From JAERML01 sp035687895 (GTDB lineage Bacteria; Bacteroidota; Ignavibacteria; UBA10030; UBA6906), in assembly GCA_035687895.1 (NCBI GenBank), contig DASRUE010000019.1:1-34237 (forward strand): DNA of 34,237 nt, given 5' to 3'. Every line of letters starts with the position of its first letter. The stretch's first letter is position 1. This document shows positions 13,785 through 22,712 of the stretch, one piece after another. A program made the position numbers and the translations under genes. Under the pieces are notes generated by a model that was not told where the DNA came from, ran no database searches, and was given only the letters and a program-made list of their open reading frames with translations.

Positions 13785-13813
13785 AATATACCGAAGCGGG
13801 AGCATATTGTCAA
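13785..13813 (-). promoter_or_regulatory. Near-consensus promoter of the BMC gene pair
   Basis: Read on the minus strand: TTGACA (13808-13813, perfect), 17-nt spacer, TATATT (13785-13790; 5 of 6). The -35 box includes the TGA stop codon (13810-13812) of the upstream YfhO gene. The predicted leader before the first BMC gene is about 78 nt. This is the best promoter match I see in the window. Confidence 0.6.
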
Positions 13814-16326
13814 CCGTGTGCCTGCTCCGCGTGCTGTCGCTCGACGCGGGCGCGCACCGTTGGGATCAACCCAATTGCGACACAAATAAGCACCACCCCC
13901 CATCCAACGTGGGTGAGTGCATAACCCGTCGCATACATGGGCGGATCGAACGTAAAGACCACTTCATGTTTTCCGGCTGGTAGGACAACAGAACGCAGGA
14001 TGTAGTTGGTCTTGTAGATTTCGGTCTCTGTTCCGTCAATGGTCGCTTTCCATCCCGCGGGATAGTAGACCTCGCTCAGGACCAGTAAAGAAGGAGAAGA
14101 GGTAAACGCGTCCAGGACTATCCTGCGCGAAGCAAACTCACGAACCTCAGCAATCGCGCTGTCGGGCGCGGTAACCGGTTCCGGCAGTGGCTTCTCAACA
14201 ACGGCCGTCGTCCCAGCGTCAAACATAGGGGAATTCAGAATTTGAAAAACCTCGTGCTCGTTTCCAGCTACCATGACCCCCTTTACGAAGAACGCCCGAG
14301 GGAGCATGGAAGGATTTCTATACGTCAACATCCGCTTGGCCTGATCGGTATAAACCAGCTCGAGCCGATCCTGCGGTAGTTGGAAAGGTCCATAGATATA
14401 CCTGACGTTCAGCATGTTGACGATGTTCATATTGATCGGGAAATTCGGGTCTGCACCTTTGTACAGACAGGAATCGAGCATCGTCTGATAAATTTTCAAC
14501 TTGGCGGGGCTGTAGCCGCCAATTGACTGAATGCGCCTGTCATCCTCCTCGTCTTCATGATAGGCGAAGGTATTATCCTGGAATTGCTGGCCAAGCGGAA
14601 ACACCCGGAACAACGTTGTGTCCTGCCTTAGGAATGTCACGGTCGCATCAGGCTTGTTCGACTGTTCCAAGGCGGAGGCGGGTTTCGGGCTAATAAACTT
14701 CATGTCCATGATAGTCAAATCCACAAGGAGGATCCCCAACACCGCGGCACTGAACACTCCAGCAGAGATCTTTTTGGAGAGAAAGAGCCAGATTGCTCCG
14801 CATGACGCCAACCCGATTAAGGAAAACTTAACGAGGTCTTTCCAAAGCAGATCAATGCGCTCCTGCTTCAACTGTGCCATCACCTGGGGTGTCCGTGCCC
14901 CGTACTGTTGTTGAAGTTCCTGTTGCTCTCCTTCTCTTGTGAAGTCGGCGAAACCGGTGAGAAGTGATCCCTTTGTCAACACGATGAGGACAAGAAAAAG
15001 ACCCAAGGCAGTCGCGCCATACAGGAGAAATCTCTTTAACTTGGCCGGGTCACCATTTCCTGGCCTGTCCCGTACCTCGATGAGATACGCGAACCCGTGC
15101 GCACCGAGTATCCCCAAGGTGAAAGCCAACAGATGCAACACCATTGCAGGCGCCCGGAACTTGTTAAAGAAGGGGAGATAGTCAAAGAGAAGTCCGTAAA
15201 AGAGAGAGAAGTTCCTACCAAACGACATCAGTACCACGATCGCAGTGAGAAGTCCGAAGAAAACAGTTGTTGCGTTTCTTCTGTAGACCAGCGCAATTAT
15301 CGACAGGAAAATGGGGAGGATGCCAACATAGACGCTCGAGTTGGTCCACGGCTCGATGGTCCCCCAGTAGTAGGGCATCTGAAGCCCGAAGAATGAAGGC
15401 ACAAGGAGCGTCACCAGCTCGGCGGGATGCCAGGACCAGTTGGTTGCATACTCGTACGTCAATCCTCCCGGCGCTCCGGTCGTACCACCACCACGGATCG
15501 AGTACTGAGCGTATTCATGCAGGGACAGATAAATATAGGACGAAATGAAAAAACCAATGATGAGTGCCCCGGCGAGGAGAGCGGACTTTTTCACGACAAG
15601 GAGCTTCTCCACCCTGATGTCGAGAATGATCTGGTATAGCAGGTACAGGCCTATCACGATGAAGACATAGTAAACGATCTGCACGTGGTTGGTCAGGAGT
15701 AGCGTGCCGATGGATGCAGCGAGCAAGCCGAAGCTCAGTACGTCACGACGTTCGAACAGGAGGTGGGTCAACATGAACACGAGTGGCAGATAGCTCAACG
15801 CCATTAACTTCGAACCATGTCCTTCCCCCGCCAGCCCGATGGCGTACGGACTCAGCATAAATGTCAGTGCGGCAAGAAGAGATGCAGTGCGAGCGAACTT
15901 CATTACACGCATGAAAAAAAACATGAACACACCGCTGAGGAAAGAGTAGACCACGAGCCACGTCCAGGTGCCGTTCAGATAGAAGAGGTTGAGAATCCTG
16001 ACGATAATATTCTGGAGGTAACTGACAGCATGTGGTATGTACGCCATATTGCCGAACGTGGGCATACCGCTGAAAAAATAAGGCATCCAAACCGGGTCGA
16101 TCTTCTCGGTTGCCGCGATATGATTACCAGCTTTCTCAAAAATCACGGCCGTCGCTGTATCGCCGCCTGCGGCAAACGCACCGTTCTCAAAAATGATCGC
16201 ACGAAAGAGGAACAGTGTAACGCCGTAGAGAAACAGGACACACAGGAGATCCTGTTTCGTCGGAGAAAGGGACGAGAACATTGAAGGCTGTTCTCTTTTC
16301 AGTGCCGGTTTCTTATGCTTTGTCAT
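13810..16326 (-). CDS. YfhO-family multi-pass membrane protein
   Basis: This 838-residue integral membrane protein has many hydrophobic helices, the first at about residues 28-45. Long loops carry GGDTATAVIFEKAGNHIA and YFFSGMPTFGNMAYIPHAVS. A C-terminal soluble beta domain has LNVRYIYG, LPRAFFVKG, YYPAGWKATIDGTE and a final membrane helix. This is the layout of the Bacterial membrane protein YfhO family, a GT-C-like group thought to add sugars to cell-envelope polymers. It ends the LamG-GT4-methyltransferase-YfhO run. A second family member (33673 to the window end) lies at the other side of the glycan locus. The start ATG has no Shine-Dalgarno, and an alternative Met is 45 nt downstream. 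Confidence 0.85.
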   Translation of the reverse strand: MTKHKKPALKREQPSMFSSLSPTKQDLLCVLFLYGVTLFLFRAIIFENGAFAAGGDTATAVIFEKAGNHIAATEKIDPVWMPYFFSGMPTFGNMAYIPHAVSYLQNIIVRILNLFYLNGTWTWLVVYSFLSGVFMFFFMRVMKFARTASLLAALTFMLSPYAIGLAGEGHGSKLMALSYLPLVFMLTHLLFERRDVLSFGLLAASIGTLLLTNHVQIVYYVFIVIGLYLLYQIILDIRVEKLLVVKKSALLAGALIIGFFISSYIYLSLHEYAQYSIRGGGTTGAPGGLTYEYATNWSWHPAELVTLLVPSFFGLQMPYYWGTIEPWTNSSVYVGILPIFLSIIALVYRRNATTVFFGLLTAIVVLMSFGRNFSLFYGLLFDYLPFFNKFRAPAMVLHLLAFTLGILGAHGFAYLIEVRDRPGNGDPAKLKRFLLYGATALGLFLVLIVLTKGSLLTGFADFTREGEQQELQQQYGARTPQVMAQLKQERIDLLWKDLVKFSLIGLASCGAIWLFLSKKISAGVFSAAVLGILLVDLTIMDMKFISPKPASALEQSNKPDATVTFLRQDTTLFRVFPLGQQFQDNTFAYHEDEEDDRRIQSIGGYSPAKLKIYQTMLDSCLYKGADPNFPINMNIVNMLNVRYIYGPFQLPQDRLELVYTDQAKRMLTYRNPSMLPRAFFVKGVMVAGNEHEVFQILNSPMFDAGTTAVVEKPLPEPVTAPDSAIAEVREFASRRIVLDAFTSSPSLLVLSEVYYPAGWKATIDGTETEIYKTNYILRSVVLPAGKHEVVFTFDPPMYATGYALTHVGWGVVLICVAIGLIPTVRARVERQHAEQAHG

Positions 16327-16340
16327 GGTGGGAAATCGAT

Positions 16341-17075
16341 TTAGAGAATCTTGATCGCGACCTGCATGTAGTTATTGACCGCGCCGAGGAGTTTGTAGGT
16401 GATCCGGTACGCCCACACGAAATCGGTGAATGCCCTGAACTCATGTGTTGGAACACCAAATTCATCAAAGAACAGGATGTCCCCGGGTTTCAGCTTTGGT
16501 GCCATCCGTGAGAGCACGAAAAGGGTCGAGCTGTATAGATCTGCGTCCAGATGCACGACCGTCCGCCGGTCGCAGGGAAAAGTTTGGAGAAAGCGGTCCA
16601 GTGTTTCCTGGAACAGGCCGGTCTCGAAGGAACATCGATCGTCACTCTTCGCCGGAAACTTCCCCTCCGCTGAATATGCGCCTTCACTCAAGTACTCCCA
16701 CTTTTCAGGAAGCCCGGTGAAAGTGTCGAAACCAACGAACTTGGACGAGGGGTTGGTGTTGTGCTCGACCCACCAGTCAAAGGAATAGCCCCTGCCAACC
16801 CCAAACTCCAGGTAATCGATCCCCTGGTGAAGGTCTTCCCTTTCCAAGACGTGACGGAAAAGGTCGTAGCGCTTTGAGTCACGGTACTCGGGATCGCTGC
16901 GGTCGTTCCACTCCGGCGTACCCTGATCCGTGCACCATTTGGAAAGTCTCGAGAGGTACGCGAGCTTCATGATGCCATTGCTGAATGGATCCACCAGACG
17001 GTGCAAGCGGTGCCTCAGGAAGAATCGCTTCGCTCTCCTCCCAGCGAGAATCTTCGAAAGCGGATTGATTTGCAT
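16341..17075 (-). CDS. TylF-like class I SAM-dependent O-methyltransferase
   Basis: I place the start at the ATG at 17075 (244 residues). The frame is open 44 codons further, but that part is low-complexity and overlaps the preceding gene. The SAM-binding motif is DYLEFGVGRGYSFDWW. The TylF/macrocin-O-methyltransferase hallmarks are FDTFTGLPEKW, VVHLDADLYSSTLFVLS and PGDILFFDEFG, the last two carrying the acidic metal and sugar-binding residues. Relatives methylate sugar hydroxyls in antibiotics and surface glycans. It lies between GT4 and YfhO genes, so it probably decorates the glycan. Confidence 0.82.
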   Translation of the reverse strand: MQINPLSKILAGRRAKRFFLRHRLHRLVDPFSNGIMKLAYLSRLSKWCTDQGTPEWNDRSDPEYRDSKRYDLFRHVLEREDLHQGIDYLEFGVGRGYSFDWWVEHNTNPSSKFVGFDTFTGLPEKWEYLSEGAYSAEGKFPAKSDDRCSFETGLFQETLDRFLQTFPCDRRTVVHLDADLYSSTLFVLSRMAPKLKPGDILFFDEFGVPTHEFRAFTDFVWAYRITYKLLGAVNNYMQVAIKIL

Positions 17076-17109
17076 AGCGGATGGATCGGAATCGAATGTC
17101 CCGGATGTC

Positions 17110-18300
17110 TTATGCCAGGCGGCGCATGAGGGAGAGCAGCCTGTCGGAAAAATGCTGCCGGTCGAACCCGGTGAAGCGGGCCCGCGCATTCTGCCGCACA
17201 CGGGCAACCATTGCCGGATTCTGGATCACCTGCGCGGTAAGTTGCACAAGCTCGTCCACCGTGTTCCAAAGATATCCTGATTCTCCATGAGAAACAATCT
17301 CTTTCTGTCCGCCGCGGTTGATCACGATCGGCACGCATTCCGCGGACATTGCCTCCACGGTTGACATCCCAAAGTGTTCCATCCGTTCCGGGTAGCGTGT
17401 TTCCTCGACACCGTACCCCGTGGCGTGCCAGAAGAGAGTGGCTTCGTGGTAATGGCGGCGCAGATCTGCATACGGACTGTTCACATGGAAATAGATAGGG
17501 TGACCCTCGGCTGCCTTCCGTAGTGTGGCAAGGTATCGCTGAGAGGCATCGTCCTCGGTGCAGCTTCCCACCAAACGGTACTGCCAGGAAGTGTTGGGTA
17601 GTTGTTCCCGGAGTTTCTTGAATGCCTCGATGAGGACGTCGTAGCGTTTGTCGTTGTAAAGACCGGTGAAGAACCGGCCGACACTCAGGATGACATGCTC
17701 TTTGACGGTTGCCTTCCCGCCGAAGTCGTCGATGGGCGGATAGAGTACTTCGGATGTAATGCCATGGTGGGTGCGCAATGTCTTCCCGACGAAATCGGAG
17801 TAGACGAACACAAGATCAGCGGAGCGAGCATCCCGCAGGAGCCGTTGCCGGAATACATCTTTGCCGGCCTCCTTCCAGTGTCCGCGCAGCGCTTTGCTGG
17901 TCAGCCGGAGCGAAGTAATTTTTGGGTACGGAATCTGGAGCACGTACACGTTCTTCTTCGCCCGGTTGCCGTAGGGTTTGAAGTTCGAAACGACAACAGC
18001 AATATCTGCACGTGCCAGGCAATCACGGATCTCATCTGTTCTGACCGACAGCAGGTGAACTCGCGCCAGATCAAGATTGAAATACTGCCGAAGGGCGTCC
18101 TTTGTTATGGAAAGGTTATCTGAAAGGAGGGAGACTTCGTGGATGCCTGTCTGTGAAAGTACATCTGCCAGCATGCAGACGTACTTCTCCCCACCGCCGA
18201 ACGTGGACCAGCTTGCGTTGTAAATGAGAACGGAGGTCAATTGAAGTATCGCGCGGTTGCTTGCCACACCGAGTGAGTTAGGGAGAAAAGAAGTGGCCAA
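17110..18300 (-). CDS. GT4-family glycosyltransferase (ALG11-like)
   Basis: The protein has up to 396 residues. The C-terminal domain carries the GT4 signatures ILSVGRFF, FGMSTVEAMSAECVPIV (the E-x7-E type nucleotide-sugar site) and GGQKEIV followed by ESGYLW. The N-terminal domain has GGGEKYVCMLADVL, the glycine-rich acceptor loop of retaining GT-B enzymes. The frame begins at a TTG (18300) with only a weak GGTGAG before it. A GTG at 18267 is another possible start, and homology begins near VLIYNASW (residue 24). It follows the LamG gene by 53 nt and leads into the methyltransferase gene. The sugar donor is unknown. Confidence 0.85.
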   Translation of the reverse strand: MATSFLPNSLGVASNRAILQLTSVLIYNASWSTFGGGEKYVCMLADVLSQTGIHEVSLLSDNLSITKDALRQYFNLDLARVHLLSVRTDEIRDCLARADIAVVVSNFKPYGNRAKKNVYVLQIPYPKITSLRLTSKALRGHWKEAGKDVFRQRLLRDARSADLVFVYSDFVGKTLRTHHGITSEVLYPPIDDFGGKATVKEHVILSVGRFFTGLYNDKRYDVLIEAFKKLREQLPNTSWQYRLVGSCTEDDASQRYLATLRKAAEGHPIYFHVNSPYADLRRHYHEATLFWHATGYGVEETRYPERMEHFGMSTVEAMSAECVPIVINRGGQKEIVSHGESGYLWNTVDELVQLTAQVIQNPAMVARVRQNARARFTGFDRQHFSDRLLSLMRRLA

Positions 18301-18353
18301 AGCTCACCGCGCTCTGGCCAACTTCCTGAGACTGTTTGGATTCTAACATTGCA

Positions 18354-21300
18354 TCACTTAAGAATCACCATCTTTCTCGTGAATGTAGCACTCCCGGCGA
18401 TCATCCGGCACAAATAGACACCGCTTGCGAAGGTCCGTGGCGTCCACGTCACGAAGTACCTGCCAGGTTGCTCGAACCCGTTCACGAGGCGCTGTACTTC
18501 TCTTCCATTGACGTCAAAAATCGAAAGCGTGACATGTGATGCAACCGGTACATCGTAACTGATGATCGTTTCCGGGTTGAATGGGTTTGGATAGTTCTGG
18601 TGCAATGCAAATACCTCCGGAACAAAATCGCTGCCGCCAGTTCCTGTCAGCAGCACACTCGCAACGTCGGAGAAAGTGCTCTGGTTCCCCGCGCTATCGA
18701 GAGAGACAACACGATAGTACACCGCCGGCGAGCCCCCGGGGGATGTGTCGACATAGGAGTTCACCCGTGGTGATCCAATTGTGGTGGTGGCATCAGGGAT
18801 GAAATTCTGTACCGTTGAACGATGGACCATATAATGGCTTAGGTCAGGGTCGGGTGGGACATCCCATGTCAGGAAAACTGAGCCGCCAGTAAAGCTACCG
18901 TTGAGGTTGAACGGTGGCGATGGCGGGATGTTGTCGGCAGAATATCCGCTGTCGGGATCGGAGAAGAAGAACATCCCCTCAAGGGCATGTGCAGACACCC
19001 TGAACACGGACCAATGCATTCCATTGATATGTGTCGAATCGTACAACGTGGGGGCGACAAACGCGTACTGCTCAAACTGCACAGCAGGAATCGTGGCGAC
19101 GAAATCCCACAGCTCATTCGCGCTGACCATCAGGGTATGTCCGTTGACCGAAAAGATGGTCCCTGGCGCAATGCCTTGAGGCGGAGCCACTGGGCCAGGA
19201 TCATCCACCCTCCTCCACACTCCGTATGTGGCGATGTGAATGGAATCGCCCGGTGCATCAAACATGCTGCGGTACCAGATCACTCGGACCTGTTTTCCTT
19301 GATCTCCCGGAACGTCTGCGACCCTTGTGATCACTGGTGCGGCGCCAGCCTGGTATCCGCGTCCGGTCAGACGGACCTGGACGACCGGTTCATCGGGGTC
19401 GTTGCTTGCAATGGAAAGGGAGCCGGTGTCGCTGGCGACTGCTGATGGTGTGTACGACACGTGAATGACTCGGGTTTGGCCGGAGGAAACAACGAGAGAA
19501 TCTGTGTCAGATCCAAACACCGGGCTGCTTGACAGGATCCCTGTAATGACAAGCGCATCTCCGCCTCCATGGTTGGATATCTCCAGCGCCTGTGTCATAC
19601 TTCCTCCGACAAGCACCGGCCCAAAATTCAGCTCAACTGGAGCGACATCAATATCTGGCAGTCGGAACCCTTCAGGATGATGCGCACCGCGGAAGATAGC
19701 TATTTCGTCAATACCACCAGTGAAATAGTTCTGTTGGATTTCCCAGGCTCCGAATGTTAATGGTCGATCATTCGTAAGTGGAATGGTAAAATTGTCGCTC
19801 TGAGGGGTTGCCGCAGGAACCCCATCGACGTAGAGGAACAGTCTTGCCTGGCTTCGATCTCGAACCATTGTTATCTCATGCCATGTACTGTCATTAATAG
19901 GCTGTACGCTGGTCATCATAAGAAGAGTATCGTTCCAACTGCTTCCCTGATGGTTGCCGATGATTCCAATCGCGCGCCCGAAATGAATTGACAGTTGAAA
20001 TCCAGGGTACGGAACCAAACCTCTCCGCAAAATGATTCCCTCCGTGCCGGTTGTTTTAACCCAGGCACGTATTGTAAAGCTCTGAGAGCTGGAGAAATTG
20101 TAAATCCCGTTCATCGGATTGGGAATTCGCACATAGTCCCCCATGCCGTTGAAGCTTCTTGCGTTTCCGAATCGACCGGGGACGATTGTTGTGCCGATAG
20201 CGAATCCGTCGTTATGGTAGGGTGAAGAATCGATAACAGATGACCCTGTGGGTTCATCACAATGCCAAAGAGCGACGGTGTCGCTTGTTGTGGTTACCGG
20301 ATGTCGAGCACCTCGGAAAATGCTCACTTCATCGATAGGACCCGTGAAATAGTCGGGAAGTATCAACGAAGCTCCCAACGTCAATGGTCGATCATTGGTA
20401 AGTGGAATAAGAAAATTATCGTCCTGAGGAGTGGCGGCAGATAGGCCATCTACATAGAGAAATAGTTTCCCCAGAGTTCGATCCCTCACCATTCTTATCT
20501 CGTGCCAGACATTATCGTTAATGAGCTGTGCACTGGTCAGGGTAAGAAGAGTATCGCTCCAGCTATTTCCTCTTGTGTTTCCGATTCTTCCTATAGCCCG
20601 CCCGAAATGAATTGACAGTTGAAAACCCGGGATGGGATCCAATCCTCTTCGTACAATTATTCCTTCAGGTTCATTGGTTTTCACCCATACACTCACTGTG
20701 AAGCTCTCTGAACTCTGAAAATTGTAGGACGCATTCGTGGGTATCGTGGCGTAACTGCTGGTCCCATTGAAGTATCTGGCATTTCCAGCAACACCACCAA
20801 CAACGGATGCTCCGTACGCTACTCCATTGTTATGCAAGGGAGAGGAATCAAAAAGCGTTGATCCAGTTGCCTCGTCGAGATGCCATAGACCAACCGTGTC
20901 GGCAACAACAAATCCGGGATATCTTGTGATGTTTGATATCCGCACCTCATCTATCGTTCCTTGAAAATAGAGCGGCATGATACTTCCGTACCAACGACCT
21001 ATGCCGAGCGGCAGATCATTAGCCAGTGGAAAGGAGATGTTGTCATTGACAGGCGTTCCTGCCAACGTCCCGTCCACGTACAAGAACAGTTTGCTGACTG
21101 GGCGGTCCCGGATGAGAACAGCGTGGTGCCAAACATTATCATTGTAGGTGGCATCGCTTATGACGCGGAGAAGTGTATCCGGCGGCGTACCATCTTCACG
21201 ATTCCCAATTATTCCAAAAACCCTTCCCTGGGCTAATCCCAACTCGTATCCCTGTATCGGGGCAAGTCCTTTGCGCACTATGCGTTGCTCGGCAAACGAA

Positions 21301-21620
21301 GTTGTCTTGAACCACGCTTCCACGGTGAAGCTTTCTTCAACGCCAAAGTCAAGAGAACCGTTGATGGGATCGGGCACATACGCATAGTCACCCGCGCCGT
21401 TGAAGTAGCGTGCGTTTCCAAATCTGCCGGGAACGATGGTCGTTCCTATTGCATGCGCGTCATTGTGGAAAAACGATGCGTCTTGGATTAGTGTGCCCGA
21501 TGCTTCGTCGAAATGCCACAGACCGACAGTGTTGCTGTCGGGAGAGAATGGCGTGGGAGGTTGAGCGAGAAGAACAGAACCACAGAAAAGACAAAGGACA
21601 ACAGTAATGATCGTTTTCAT
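18354..21620 (-). CDS. T9SS-secreted surface protein with three LamG-like domains
   Basis: The protein has 1088 residues. The signal peptide is residues 1-20 (ending LLAQ). Three LamG/concanavalin-type domains follow at about 31-232, 242-440 and 448-648. Each starts VGLWH or VALWH followed by DE and contains YFNG or SFNG, RAIG-type strands, VRDR or IRDR and KLFLYVDG or RLFLYVDG. An ASPM/SPD-2/Hydin-like domain lies at about 657-755 (VELNFGPVLVGGS), then a mixed region and an Fn3-like domain (PSPPFNLNGSFTGGSVFLTW). The type IX sorting domain starts HQNYPNPFNPETIISYD. LamG domains bind carbohydrate or protein, so this is probably a surface adhesin. It has its own promoter and sits inside the glycan locus. 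No catalytic residues of a hydrolase are recognised. Confidence 0.88.
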   Translation of the reverse strand: MKTIITVVLCLFCGSVLLAQPPTPFSPDSNTVGLWHFDEASGTLIQDASFFHNDAHAIGTTIVPGRFGNARYFNGAGDYAYVPDPINGSLDFGVEESFTVEAWFKTTSFAEQRIVRKGLAPIQGYELGLAQGRVFGIIGNREDGTPPDTLLRVISDATYNDNVWHHAVLIRDRPVSKLFLYVDGTLAGTPVNDNISFPLANDLPLGIGRWYGSIMPLYFQGTIDEVRISNITRYPGFVVADTVGLWHLDEATGSTLFDSSPLHNNGVAYGASVVGGVAGNARYFNGTSSYATIPTNASYNFQSSESFTVSVWVKTNEPEGIIVRRGLDPIPGFQLSIHFGRAIGRIGNTRGNSWSDTLLTLTSAQLINDNVWHEIRMVRDRTLGKLFLYVDGLSAATPQDDNFLIPLTNDRPLTLGASLILPDYFTGPIDEVSIFRGARHPVTTTSDTVALWHCDEPTGSSVIDSSPYHNDGFAIGTTIVPGRFGNARSFNGMGDYVRIPNPMNGIYNFSSSQSFTIRAWVKTTGTEGIILRRGLVPYPGFQLSIHFGRAIGIIGNHQGSSWNDTLLMMTSVQPINDSTWHEITMVRDRSQARLFLYVDGVPAATPQSDNFTIPLTNDRPLTFGAWEIQQNYFTGGIDEIAIFRGAHHPEGFRLPDIDVAPVELNFGPVLVGGSMTQALEISNHGGGDALVITGILSSSPVFGSDTDSLVVSSGQTRVIHVSYTPSAVASDTGSLSIASNDPDEPVVQVRLTGRGYQAGAAPVITRVADVPGDQGKQVRVIWYRSMFDAPGDSIHIATYGVWRRVDDPGPVAPPQGIAPGTIFSVNGHTLMVSANELWDFVATIPAVQFEQYAFVAPTLYDSTHINGMHWSVFRVSAHALEGMFFFSDPDSGYSADNIPPSPPFNLNGSFTGGSVFLTWDVPPDPDLSHYMVHRSTVQNFIPDATTTIGSPRVNSYVDTSPGGSPAVYYRVVSLDSAGNQSTFSDVASVLLTGTGGSDFVPEVFALHQNYPNPFNPETIISYDVPVASHVTLSIFDVNGREVQRLVNGFEQPGRYFVTWTPRTFASGVYLCRMIAGSATFTRKMVILK
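19677..21530 (-). repeat. Triplicated LamG-coding segment
   Basis: Three in-frame units of about 600 nt, LamG1 (20925-21530), LamG2 (20301-20897) and LamG3 (19677-20279). LamG2 and LamG3 are the most alike, sharing QLSIHFGRAIG, ATPQ and IPLTNDRPLT. LamG1 and LamG3 share AIGTTIVPGRFGNAR. This pattern suggests duplication with later exchange between copies. Confidence 0.8.
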
Positions 21621-21703
21621 AACGACCCCCGGTCAAGTTAATGTGGGGAAGTTGACAATGAGCTGGTGTGAGGGGGGAAAACTAACGTGTCACGAGTTGA
21701 TTA

Positions 21704-21733
21704 CAAAGTACTGCTTCATTTTTGCAATGTCAA
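21704..21733 (-). promoter_or_regulatory. Candidate promoter of the LamG protein operon
   Basis: Read on the minus strand: TTGACA (21728-21733), 17-nt spacer, TACTTTG (21704-21710). The -10 matches the Bacteroidota TAnnTTTG box and the -35 is perfect. It lies in the 157-nt gap after the upstream glycosyltransferase, about 78 nt before the LamG start. Confidence 0.55.
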
Positions 21734-21777
21734 GCACAGCCAGAGGACAGACCATTCAGATCACATGGATAGGTGGC

Positions 21778-22704
21778 TCAATCCGTCGTAAATCGCCCGA
21801 TCCTCCCGGCGCCATATGTGCCTGCGTGGTTGCGGAGCCCATCCACTAGCCCATACCAGGCAGCCTGAGTTTTTTCTGTGTCATGCCATTTCATCGATAG
21901 ACGGACAAACTGTCTGGCATAGTAGTAGGTCAGTCGAGGCAGATGGGGAAGCCATTGAAACAACGTCGCGTGCTTTCTCAGAAAGAGAATCTTGTTTCGC
22001 AAGTTGAAATAGATGTAGACCGGACTATCCCACGACGAAGTGCTGGAGACTTTATGGTAGATGCTCGATTCGGGTTGATAGTAAAGCGAATAGCCATAAC
22101 GCATAGCCCGAACACAGAAGTCGGCATCCTCAAGATAGGCAAAGTAATCGCTATCGAGGAGTCCAATGTGTTCGGGGACTTCCCGGCGGAAGAGCATGCA
22201 ACATCCGGTAACCAGTGTGCATTGCTGCTCGCGGTTGTATGCTCCGTGATCTTCCTCGCCAATTCCAACATGACCACCGAATGTGGAATGTGGGTTGAAA
22301 TAGCCACCGGCATACCAAAGGACTCGCGGTTTGTCATAATAGTAGATCTTCGCGCCAACAACCCCTGCGTCAGGATGGTCGGTCATTGTGGTGATCATCG
22401 CGCTGAGGGCTTTGGGATCAACAATAGTGTCGTTGTTCAGCAGCAGGATGAACTTGCAATCTGACGCAAGCGCTTGCCGGATCCCGAGGTTATTCCCCTC
22501 TGCAAACCCGACATTCGTAGGGCTCTCAATGAGCCGGACGGATGGAAACCGCACGCGAATGCTCTCTCCCGAACCATCGTCCGACGCGTTATCAACAGCA
22601 ATGATCTCGAAATCCCTGAACGTGCTTTGTTGCAGCGATTGAATGCATTCGATGGTATCGTGCGCACGTTTGTAGTTGACAAGGATGACGGAGAGTACCG
22701 GCAT
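21778..22704 (-). CDS. GT2-family glycosyltransferase (rhamnosyltransferase-like)
   Basis: The protein has 308 residues from the ATG at 22704, which gives the standard N-terminus MPVLSVILVNYKRAHDT. The longer frame overlaps gmd and is not family-like. GT-A motifs are IIAVDNASDDGSGESI, PTNVGFAEGNNLGI, FILLLNNDTIVDP and the acceptor-site YFAYLEDADFCVRA. This is the WbbL/rhamnosyltransferase branch of GT2, whose members transfer a deoxysugar to a lipid-linked glycan. It lies 8 nt after gmd, so it may use the GDP-6-deoxysugar made through Gmd, but that is inference. It is the last gene before the LamG promoter. Confidence 0.87.
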   Translation of the reverse strand: MPVLSVILVNYKRAHDTIECIQSLQQSTFRDFEIIAVDNASDDGSGESIRVRFPSVRLIESPTNVGFAEGNNLGIRQALASDCKFILLLNNDTIVDPKALSAMITTMTDHPDAGVVGAKIYYYDKPRVLWYAGGYFNPHSTFGGHVGIGEEDHGAYNREQQCTLVTGCCMLFRREVPEHIGLLDSDYFAYLEDADFCVRAMRYGYSLYYQPESSIYHKVSSTSSWDSPVYIYFNLRNKILFLRKHATLFQWLPHLPRLTYYYARQFVRLSMKWHDTEKTQAAWYGLVDGLRNHAGTYGAGRIGRFTTD

Positions 22705-22712
22705 GACTCTTC

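Noticed and set aside
17076..17207. Longer N-terminus for the TylF-like methyltransferase
   Set aside because: The 44 extra residues are Cys/Gly/Ser/Pro-rich, unlike the family, and overlap the coding end of the GT4 gene by almost 100 nt.
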